NCBI GenBank assembly: GCA_029204225.1
Contig: CM055103.1
Span: forward strand, 38,299,648 to 38,363,647
Direction of reading: 5' to 3'
DNA: 64,000 nt
Source: Diphasiastrum complanatum
Taxonomy: Eukaryota > Streptophyta > Lycopodiopsida > Lycopodiales > Lycopodiaceae
Made by a program: the position numbers and the translations under genes. Shown one piece after another: positions 34,166 through 46,100 of the stretch. The notes under the pieces are model-generated. The model was not told the origin of the DNA and searched no databases. It saw only the letters and a program-made list of their open reading frames with translations. How positions within the stretch are numbered: the stretch's first letter is position 1; each line of letters opens with the position of its first letter.

Positions 34166-37100
34166 CTTGACTCTTGAGCTAGAGGGAGGTTAGAGCTTAG
34201 GTTTACCGTTTTAGAAATTAGGACTAGTTTTTAATTTGAAGTCTGAATTTAATACTTATTGTTTTGTTGACACTAGATAGCTATTAGCAATGCCCAGACA
34301 GCGAGATCCCTTATGGGATCACGTCACCCTTAATTCAGGTTATGGCACATCAGGCACGGAGAAGTGGACTTGCAAGTATTGCGGGAACACTTATGGAGGT
34401 GGCCCCATTCGAATCAGGGCGCATCTTTTACGTCTTCGAGGATACAAGATCGCCGTTTGCACTCAGGCCCCATAGTCACTGAGGATTGCCGGGATCTGGG
34501 ACGACTCTCCTGCTACTACTTCAGGCACAGGTGATTCTTGAATCTTGTTTGATCAATGACATTGATTGAAATTTGATCTAAAGCTAAAACTTAAAAGTTC
34601 AGTCTATAACTGTAAACTTTGATTACTAATGAGTAATTAGTGACTGTTCTCTGAGCTCTCTCATTGACTATAATCTATTACCTAAAGCCTAACTAGTAAC
34701 ACCAATGTTGTTATAGGTGCGGCAGAGCGCCGAGATTCCCCATCGCAGCCGGCACCTATAGCCGGCACTAGCTCCGCTGCAGCATCCATTCCACCTTCTT
34801 CTTCTGGAGAGACTCCTGCAATTGGTGGGGCAGGCAGTAGTGCTATTGGTAGCATTGTTATGGGACGGGGTTGAGGACATGTGAGAGGCAGGGATGTTTT
34901 TGTGGCAGCCTTCCAGCAGTCGCATAAGGATGCAGCTGCTATTGCTGTTAGGACATCCCTTTTCATGTGGCACAGACCCCTGTATGGAGGGATATGATGC
35001 GAGCAGTATCTCGTATCGGTGTTGAGTGGGAGGGCCTGACCATGGAGCAGTTGAGGATGAGAGAGCTACATGTTGAGCGGCAGTCTGTGGATGCTGACCT
35101 ACAGCCCATTAGGAAGTCATGGGCGAGGTATACCTGTAACTTTAGTACTTACATCTTGAAAACCTTTGCACTTGCCACTTACTACTTTAGAAATTAGTAC
35201 TTTCAAGTTTCTAACTCTGAACTTTCAATCTCCAAATTTGCAACTTAGTTAGTTGAAAGTGTTGTGGAATGTTTTAGGTTTGGATGCACTATAACATCAG
35301 ATGGTTGGACCGATGCAAGGAGGCGCCATCTTGTGAATATATTGGTGTCTTCTTGTATGGGCACCATGTTTTTGAGATCCATTGATACGTCGGAGCCAGG
35401 CATGGCATTGGATGGCAGGAGATTGTTTGAGTACATCTCACAGGCCATTGAGGAGGTCGGAAAAGAGAATGTTGTCCAGGTATGCACTTGCCACTTTCAA
35501 GTTTCAACTTTCGACATTGAGCTCTCACTTTGAAGTTAGAACTTAGTAAGTTACAAGTTACAACTTGCATTTTGTGAATCGTGATTATTGTTTTGAACGT
35601 TGCAATTTGCACTTGCCATTTACATTTGCAATTTGCATTTGCATTTGCATTTGCTTCCGGAATGCCCAATGGTGAATGTTCATGAGTTATGATTCGACCT
35701 TTGTCGGACAACGCGTCCAATTGTGTTGCCATGGGGAAGATGGTGAATGAGAAGTACCCTTGGATTTTCTGGAGTCCATGTGCTGCACATTGTCTTGACC
35801 TCCTAGTTGAAGACATTGGGAGATTACCCTGGGTCAAGGAGGTCGTAGACATGGCACGATTCTTGGTGAGATTTGTCACCAAGAGACAGAGGGTCTTGAG
35901 CATCTTCAGGTCCTATTCCACGTTGGATCTCTTGAGGCCTGCCCCCACTAGGTAACCAAGTTCCAACTTCCAACCTGACAACCTGTTTCCAATTTTTTGA
36001 TTTGAAAATTGCAATTTTGTTTTAGCTTCAAGTTTCAGTGCTCATAGAATTTGAATTTGGCTATATAGTATAGCCTGCTTGTTGCCTATAGGCTATGACC
36101 AATTACCAATCTTATTTCATGATTTTCATCCTAGGTTTGCCTATATGTTCATTGTTTTGGAGCGGCTCATAAAAGTGCATGGAAGCCTGAGGATGACAGT
36201 GGTTTCACCCCATTGGGCAGAGTGGGGCCGATCACGAGAGGCCAGGGCCAGGAGATTCGAGGCGATCGTGATGGGGACTTCATTTTGGGATGATGCACGC
36301 TCCATTGTCATATCCATGCAGCCTATCTATAGTGTGCTTCGCCTTACTGATAGAGAGGGTTCCACTTCAGGCCTTTATGAGTTTATGGATCCATAAAGTT
36401 GGGAGAGCAGCTTCAGAGTTGCACCACCATGGCTCCTGACAGGTATACTACTATGTTGAAAGTTTCAAAGTTGATTCTTGAATCTTGATTGACATTCATG
36501 ATTAGAATCTAGTTAAAACTTAATAGTTCTCGAGACTTGAATGCTCAAACTTTACTCCTGATTGTTTCAAGTTTGCAAGCTGGAAGAAGTAAGGGGCCTA
36601 TTTCTAGGCAGATGGCAGTGGTTCCATCAACCTCTGCATGCCGTGGCTTGCTTGCTTCATCCACTATGGGGAGGACGGAAGATCAATTCCATGATCGAGA
36701 GCTCAGGCAAGGATGGCATTCCTACGTCTCCTCTATCTATCCTGATCCCAGAGATCAGGATGCACTCATGGATGGCTTGAATTTATTCAGGTATGTACTA
36801 TGTAACTAGTAAATTGTAATATGTATTCAGTTATGTATTCATCTATGTAGTATGTATACGTATGAAGTCTAAGGCTTAAGCTAGCTGCTAGTTAAAACTT
36901 AATAGTAGTAACTTGTAAGCATTTAGTATTTACTATTTTGAAATTTGAATGGTGATGAATGTTGAATGTTCAGGACTGAGCGCCTTAATTTTGGTCGTGC
37001 AGCTGCCATGCTGAGGGAAGGGCAATTGCGCCCTGTTTCATGGTGGATGAAGTACGGGAATGATGTTCCCAAGTTGCAGAAACTTGCCATCCGCGTCCTC

Positions 37101-40100
37101 TCACAAGATTGCGCAACGGTTGCATGTGAGAGAAATTGGAGTGTGTTCCCTCTGATTCATACGAAGAGGAGGAACAAATTTTCTATTGCGCAGCTGGAGA
37201 GGTTGGTGTATGTGCATGCCAACCTACGGCTTGTGAAGAAGCTAAGAGAGACCGGGGAGCCCGTACAGGTAATGATTAATCTGAAATTTTCGATAGAGTC
37301 TAGTATCTACAGACCACCATGAATTATGATTTGTCTAGATAGTAGAGTCTAGACTCTACACTAAGAAGTTAGAACCTTCAGGCTTCAAGTTTCAAGTTTC
37401 AACGTTTACATTTCAAATTTGCTATTTTTTTAAAATGGTTTACTAGTACTTACTATTGAGAATCGAAATCTTGGTTTAATTTCAATTTTCGTAGGTTAAT
37501 CCCGATGAGATCGATGTGGCAAAGGTTCCGGACTTGCCACCAAGATCACAAGAGGAGGAGGATGTCTATGCTCTACTCCATCGGGAGGCCTTAGCAGTTG
37601 CAGGTTGATTTCGATGCTCGATTCCTCGATTCAGTGCGTTACATTAGTAGGCTTTTAGTACTTTGAAGTTTTGTAGATATACTAGATAGTAGATTACTAG
37701 ATTGTAAATTGTAATCATAGTTGCACAGAATCGCGTTTCTGGGAGGAGACGTTTCGGAAACCGCGTTTCTGAGAAACGCGTTTCTCCCAGAATTGCAAAT
37801 TTTTTTTTTTTTTTTTTTTTGGAAAAATAGCTTATGGCTGAAATTTCTTTTAGGGAATCAATGGTCAAAGGAGCGTTTTGCCTCTCGGAAGTGCAGTAGA
37901 TGGGGGCACAAACAGATCTTATTTTCAATAGCTATTTGGTTGTTATTTGCTCTGGTTTTCAATAAATGCTCAGGGGGTTCGGGGGGCGGTAGCCCCCTGA
38001 GAAACAGGGGGTCCGGGGGGCGATAGCCCCCCGGTGGGGGGTTTGGGGGGCAACGCCCCCCAACGGCAGGGTCCGGGGGCCGCCGGACCTGGTCGACGGT
38101 AAGGCCTCTTCATGACTTGGCCTTCCACTCCCTGAGCGAAAACACACTTACTGGGACCATCTATGATCGTAACAGACATGCTAGAGGTTAGTTTTGAATT
38201 TTTATCCTTGACAGAACCCAACATGGATTAATGCACCTGAACTGGACCATTGTGCACCCGAAACAGTCGGCAAATCACACAGTAATTATGCTCTTAATTA
38301 GAGCTTTCATCTGATACCCATATTGCCCAAAAAAAAACCCAATTTAAAAAAAAAAAACGTTTTTGGAATTTTTTCAAAAATTTCCGAAACGCGTTTCTCA
38401 ACGCGATTCTGAAACGCAGTGCAACTATGATTGTAATTACTAATTTGTAATTTGTAAATTGTGTAAGTAATATGACATGTCGAGACTCGAGCCTAAGTCC
38501 TGATTCCAATTTGCTTGTGTGCATTGCGCAGGGCCTACCACTCGAGCTGCAGCACGTAGGACCAAGAGCGCAGGAGAGGGCCCGAGCCATGCAACAGTCT
38601 CAGACACCTCTGAGAGTCCCTCTAGCTTTGACTCAGATGAGGAATCCGCCACTGAGGGTGAGGGATTGGATGAGGAGGATGAGGTGACTCTGATGATGGG
38701 GAGGATGACATTGAGCCTGAGGACATGCCAGTGCCTCCACGACGACAACTTCCAAGGCGGGCAAGTAGAGGCTAGAGCCTAGATGGGCATTGGGGGGGGG
38801 GGGGGCACTCACTGCTCAGTACTCACTACTCAGCATAGATGATAGTGGCATACTCTAGGCTCTAGCATAGTAGTTATACATATTACATATGACAATGTCA
38901 CAGTTGACTTCAGACTCATGGGGCAGGCTTGAGCCTTGAGGCCACGCTTGACACTCTTGTTATTTATGTAGCATCATTGCTTTTACTTTAAACTTTAAAT
39001 TTTAAACTTTTGACTCTTGAATTGTAATTTGTGATTCACTGATTTGCAATGTTTCATGGGCGCGTTTCGTACGTCGTTTCGAAACGCATATGAAACATTT
39101 GGTTCAGGTTCGAAACGGGAAATTTTTTTAGGGTTTTTTTTTTGAAAATGTGTTTTTGAGGGTTTTTGGGGTTTACAAATGTAATAGAAAGTCTAGTAAC
39201 AAGTAAATACATCCAATTTCATGAGAATGCTCTAGAGAATGCAATTTCAAGAGGAGAAGCTGTGTATGGTGACTATGGTGACTTTCCTCAATCAATTATT
39301 GATATTGTCATGGATAGGTTATTAGGTTGTGAGAATCTGTTCATGCCCATTGCCAGTACATACTACAAAGCTTATGGCGCGGTTTTTGGAGTTTACAGAT
39401 GTCATAGACAGTCTAGTAACAAGTAGATACGTCCAATTTCATGAGAATGCTCTAGAGAAAATAGAATGCAATTTCAAGAGGAGAAGCTATGCATGGTGAC
39501 TATGGTCACTTTCCTCAGTCAATTATTGATACTATCATGGATAGGTTATTAGGTTGCGAGAATTTGTTCATGCCCATTGCCAGTACATACTACAAAGCTT
39601 ATGGCGCAGTTTCAGAAAAAAAAAAATTGGTTTTTTTTTCCAGTCACTGAAATGGCCTTTCGACGTTTCGAACGTGTTTTAGCGTTCAAAACGCGTTTCG
39701 AGGAAACACTGCTGATTTGTAAATTGTTACTAGTTAGAACTTACTACTTAGAACTTAGAAGTTAGAACTTAGTGCCAACTTCCAAGTGGTCAGTGGTCAG
39801 TGCATTGTAATTTGTAAGTTGTAAGTTGTAACTTGTAAGTACTAAGTAGTAAGTTCTAGAATCTATAGTTTGTAAGTTTGTAACTTTATTGTCTACAATT
39901 TTTGGAAGTTCTTGGATGTTTGAAAATTGAGACTGTATGATGAATGGTGACAATATCAATAATTGACTAAGGAAAGTGACCATAGTCATGATCACCATAC
40001 TACAGCTTCTCCTTTTGAAATTGCATTCTCTAGAGCATTCTCATGAAATTGGATGTATCTACTTGTTACCAGACTGTGACATGTGTAAAGCCTCAAAAAC

Positions 40101-43100
40101 ACACAAAAAAAAAAACCTAAAAAAATTTCGTGTTTCGAACCAGAACCAGTCGTTTCAAACGCGTTTCGAAACGACGTATGAAACGAGCCCTTGAAACATT
40201 GATATTGATCCACTGCTATGTGCTTCATATGAGCACTGTCCACAAGATTTTTGGCCAGTTGAATACAACTTTGGCTATGACAATGCAAAACAATAGGATT
40301 TACTAAGTGATCTATACATCACCAAGTAGCCTTGTAAGCCTTATGGCCTCACAGGCAGCCTTCGTAGTACTCAGCTTTCGTTGATGATAGAGCTATGGTG
40401 GGGTGCTTCTTGTTGTACCAAGAAATTGCCCCTGGATCAAGGTTGAAACCATAGCCCGTTGTACACTTGCAATCTTCTCTATCACATGCACAATTTCAAT
40501 TGATGTAGCATCCAAGCGAAAGCTTCCCTGCATCCATGTATCCAATGCTTTAATTGGTAGTCCCCTTGACATACCTCAACACCCTCTTCGCTGCTTATTA
40601 ATGGGCTTGGGTTGCTTGCCAATCCAATTGCATAGGCTATATCTGGCCTGGTAGTAGTAAGATAAATCAAGCCGCCCACAAGTTGTCTATAAAGAGTTTT
40701 GTCCACAAAAGGGGGCCATCGTCCTTGGAAGGCTTGCAACCAATATTAATGGGGGTGGAGATTGGTTTGCATTTTTGCATGGAAAACTGCATATGTTGTT
40801 TGGGATTGAAAACACGATTTTTTTCTTCCAAATTTCTAAACAATAATGACATTGCTGCCATACTCCTCCTTTACATGGAGATTGCAATCTGATTCACTCT
40901 TTATAACTCGCTTTGCAAAATAGTCATCAACTATACCAAGGTATCTTATAAGACCTCACACCTTGGTTGTTTCACTCACCTACTAAGAAGTCAAGTCCAT
41001 CCATTTCTAATTAACAACCCAATGATTTGATAATTACAAATTTACAATCAATTGTCAGAAATATTTACAATCGGGACAGGGAATAAAAGCATCTGACATT
41101 TCTCCCCCCTTCAAAGACATTGTCTGTGGTGACAAATCTAGGGTACTGTGAACTCAAATTGTGCATGGTCTTCCAAGTAGCAATAGTAAGAGGCCTACAG
41201 GTAGCAATTGTGCGCGGTCTTCTAGGTAGCAATAGTAAGAGGCCTGCCATGCCAAGCGACCAAGTATTTACGGATTAGCTAGTTGTGAACGCCTATCCCG
41301 CTAGTACAATGCTCTCATTGGTCCATGGATCACATCCCTTGCTCTTGGAAAGGAAACAAGCGATCAGATAATAAGTTATCGCCATAATGCAAAAGCTTCT
41401 TTAGTCTAGAAACATGAGATACATGATGCACTTTACAAGTTCCAACCTATAAGAAACATCAATTATTTTCTTGACAAACATTCAAGGTCCAGAATAATGA
41501 GGAGATAACTTGTAAAAGTTTTTGTTTTCAAGGTCTTAGAGTCCGTTGGTACTTGGAGGAAAACCATGTGTTCAGCGATGTTCGATTCTTATTAGCATGT
41601 TCTTTAAACCATAATTTATTTTAAAAGGACTCATTTTTGTTCTAACCTTTTTCTTATCATGATAAGCGAACTTAAGCAGTGCCAAATACTTTTCCCATTG
41701 AGATTGCTTATCACCCTTTATGATTTGGTTGACTCGTTGAATTTGGCCATTCGTTTCATGATGATCTGTACTGCTCCTTCTCAAGTAGAATTCTAGCTTG
41801 GGTATGACTACATCCCCAAAACTTCTCGTAGAATGAGTGTCTTTATTGGACAGGATGGATGAATCATGAATGTTGTTGGGGGCATTAGTCAATCCAAGAG
41901 GCATTACCTGAAATTCGTCGTGACCAACACGAGTTCGGAAGGCGGTCTTATTTGCATCCTCTTCATAAACTCTTACTTGATGGTAACCACTCTTCAAATC
42001 AGTCTTACTAAGCACAATAGCACCATGAAGGGCATCCAAAAGATCATCGATAAACAGCATAGGATATTGATCCTTAATAGTCATCTTGTTCAAGCCTTGA
42101 TAAGTCACACATTTTCTTAAACCCACTCTTCTTCTTAACAAGACAAAGGGGTCAAAGCCAGGCCTTATCTGCCGTCTAACGAGATAATTCTCAATCATGG
42201 TTCTCACATCTTTCTCCTCTTTCAGACTCATTTTATAAGGTGGTCCATTAAGAGGAGATCATAGATGATTCCTCTTGTTTAAGCCTTGATGATCCACACA
42301 TTTTCCAAGACCCATCCTTCTTCTTAACAAGAATGATTGGAGAGGCAAAGGGGGAGAAGCTAGGCCTTATTTGCTGCTTGGTGAGATAATAATTAATCAT
42401 GCTCTTGACCTCGTTCCTCTTTTAGACTCATTCTATAAGGTGACCTATTATTAGTAGATCATAAATAATTAAAAATGGAGTTCAAGCTTATGTTCCACGT
42501 TTCTTTTAGGGGGTAAAATAGATGAGGTTCATCGATAAAATAAACCCTCCCTAATTTGGTGATCAAGGTTCTTAGTGAGTTTAGGTTGTTCTTGCCACAT
42601 GTCACTTTCACATATAGTAGTTGAGATATCAAACAAAAAACAAACATGCATATACTTGCAGTGAACCTTATGCAATTGACTAGCTGTCATCAAAGGTCTT
42701 GGATGCACATCAAGCTCACCACGAAGTGAATTGATCCCACCAATTTATTGAAACTCGTATACATGAGTATCCTAGGTGATGTAGGGCTTCCTCGCCATGT
42801 GCAAACAAGTTCCAAGCACCACATTGAAGTGTGCCAAATGGGTTATCTAGACCTCTATTGTGTATTGGTACAGGATGGTTGTTTTCTCACTCTTAACCTG
42901 TTAATCAAACTGGAGTAATTACATGATGCAAGGACCTAGTGTCAATAATGATGAATTTAATCCCTTCCTCAATCCATTTTAAAAAAATTGAGATCCATTC
43001 ACTCAATCTATTAGAATGTAGTTTGTCAAAACAATTAAGGTTCGAATGCAAGAAAAACCCTTAGTTTGCAAATTAGGCACCGACCGACATTCTCCCTGTA

Positions 43101-46100
43101 TAAATACAAAGAGTTTGACATAAGTAAAATGGCGATCGGCATAGGTCCACACAAATGCCGACTTTGATCAGTAAACCAAAATCTGATCGGTATTGGAGAT
43201 TCAATGTAGCTGAAATGTCGACATTGAAAAATGCTAATTGGCATTTTTCATGGTGCCATCAAATTGAAGCCCATCACCTGCCCAGTCTAAATCCTTTTAA
43301 GGACTGCCCTTGTTTCATATGTATATTCGAACGACGAGGTTAAATGTTAGCTTCAAAATCGCACGGATCAGATGACGACTGTTTCCACGACATATTGCAG
43401 CCATGATATTTCTTGTAAACATATCAGATTAGTGATTTATTATCCATATGACAATTTACAAGATTTACTCAATGCATGCATATATCTGAATAGATTAACG
43501 ATTCAACATGTGAGTTGTGAATCAAACATTAGACAAATAGAGAGAACGTGTGGCAAGTGCGTGGCCACGATAGCTGCCGCTATTGATTTGCACTCTATAT
43601 TTAGTTGCATGTATGTCGGAATTCAAGGTGAACTAGAAGCGGAAACATTCACAATGACGTAAGTGATTAATGTTCTATGAACAATCACAAATTATGCATA
43701 CAAGTGGAAGCAAAGTAGGATATCAATGGAGACAAATCTCTATACAAAAGCATTGCCACTATTTACACAAGTAGAGATAGAGAAATCCAAAGGCCAATGG
43801 TTCCCAATGTGGAATATCCAAAAGCCGAGAGCCAAGAGCCATATGTTACATAGTAGTTACAAAAGCAAATGAAATGCCTTGGCATTGGACAGCCAAGTGC
43901 TAATTGGAGATGGTCACTTGCCCCATGGACCCCCCATTATGAGTTGGGCCTCTCCAAACTTGAGTACATGGACCAAAAGGTAAAAAATGCTCCTTGGGTC
44001 CTCAAAACCATATGCATAGCCCCAACGTCATTAAATATGGCATTAACCCCATGAAGTCACACAATGCAAGGCTGGAGAAAGCTCTATAATCGCCATACTA
44101 TCTTTGGATAAAATTCCACCCAGGGAGAAAATAAACTTTGATGACCCTTGACAGCCGTTCAGGGTTTACCTTCTGGTACCTCGACTTCGCAGTCAGAGCA
44201 TCACAATATTGATTATTAAGAAACTTTTAGCCTGGTAGTTAAGTATTTTTCGATTAGACTTTTATTCTCATATGCTACTGCAGCTAATCTTGAAGTACAT
44301 CACTTAGATGTACAAACAACTTATCTTAACGGACTAATAGAAGAGGATATTTACATGATGTGGGTAGAGGGTCCTGTGCTCAATTGCAAAGAGAATCATG
44401 TATCCACGAAGCACTTTATGGCCTGAAGCAATTTGCCAGAGCATGGTTTCTGAGGATAAACTCTTTTCTCATTCAACATGGATTCGAACTAAGCAATTAT
44501 GTCTTTTTTTACAAAAAATGCAAAGAATTTGACATGATAGATTTGGCGAGGCTCATTACAATCTTGGAATATCGATTCAGAGAGATAGAAAAGCAGAGGT
44601 ATATCTATAATATGCTCTTTAAATACAATCTTATGAATTGCAAGCTCGTTTACACACCCACGGATCCAGGTTTAAAGTTATTCAAGGAGTAGTGTCCTCA
44701 AACGAAAGATGAGAAAGAGCAGATCAGAGATTACCTATATCATTCTATGATAGGATCTCTCATGCTTGGTAGCAACCAACGTTTCAAACGTCCAAACTTG
44801 AGATTTTTCAAACGTTTGAAGAAACCAACTGAGTGTTTCAATTTTAGGGCTTTCAAAAAATTGAATATTTTTACTGTATTGTAGGAAAAATTGCTTATTA
44901 CTTGTTAAACAACAGAAAAGACCACATTAAGGAGCATAGGACCATGAACAACTTTATGATGTTGTTGAAAGTAGGTGATAAATAAGCCACAAATATATGA
45001 AAATGTATGATGTTTTCCAAAAACCAAAAGCTAAAAAAAAGATTTCGAACGTGTTTGAAACGAGTTTGGTTCTGCAACCAAATGAGTTTGGTAGCTACTA
45101 TGCTCTCATGATGCAATGGTCTATACTAAATTGGACTCTGCGTTTGTTGTTACCTCCTTAAGCTAGTTCACGGCTTATCCAGGTATGATCCATTGGAAGG
45201 CTCTTATGAGAGTCATGAGGTATGTTCAAGCAACGATGGACCTATGCATCTATGCTATGGAGGAGTTGATGCAATCAACTCCACATATTGAGTGAATACA
45301 TAGATGTGAGTTGGGTGGGAGATATAGACAATCGTAAATCCACATTTGGATTTACCTTCTTGCTCAATAATGGTCCGGTCTCTTGGAACAGTCGTAAGCA
45401 GACCTCCATTGCTCTGTATAACTGAATCAAATTATATTGTAGCTCCACAAGCCACTAAAGAACCAATATGGTTGAGAAACCTGTTATTAGACATTGGCCT
45501 GAAACAATATGCTTCAACAATTATTCTATGTGATAATGAGAGTGCAATTGCCTTATATGTCAATCCTAGATTTCATTCTAGGAGTAAGTATATTGAAATT
45601 AAACATCACTATGTCAGAAGCAGAGTCCTCAACAAGGAGGTAAGTTTGAAGTTTTGTTGAATGCAGTACATGGCAACAGGCATATCTACAAAAGCGTTGA
45701 ATCCAAATGACACAAAAGATTTGTGCAATGCTGAATCTAATGATCAAGGCTTTCATGGATTTAGATTAAGGGGGGTGGGGTGATGGATTTAATCCCTTCC
45801 TCGATCCAGTTTTTATTCACTGAATCTATTAGAATGCAGTTTGTCAAAGGAGTTAAAGGTTCGAATGCAGGACAAACTAGGCACTGATCGGCATTCTCCA
45901 TGCATAAATACAAAGAGTTCGGTGCGAATTGACGTTCTCTGCATATTTACACGCAATTTGGCACAGGCCAAAAAATGTCGATGGACATTTTTCTAAAGTG
46001 CCAAAAATGCCAAAAGGAATAAGTAAAATGCCGATTGGCATAGATCCGCAAAAATGCCGACTTTGACAGGTCAAACAAAATACCAATCGGTTTTGGAGAT

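Larger units (their letters stand above)
34290..38790 (+). pseudogene. hAT-superfamily transposase gene, multi-exon, decayed
   Basis: Same strand as the host gene. Parts in order: a BED-type zinc finger start ([12 protein letters not shown], then [10 protein letters not shown] and [13 protein letters not shown]; 34290-34475); an Ala/Ser-rich linker with a stop and frameshift (34715-35128); a DUF659-like block ([15 protein letters not shown], 35278-35480; [13 protein letters not shown] and [19 protein letters not shown], 35700-35950); a middle region (36135-36396); [15 protein letters not shown] (36610-36790); and the dimerisation domain with ACERNWSVF and HTKRRNKF (36974-37270). A short exon follows at 37495-37608, and an acidic C-terminal segment at 38531-38780 with a frameshift. 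MITE 1 lies between the last two. Transposase activity is lost. Terminal inverted repeats of this element were not found. Confidence 0.82.
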
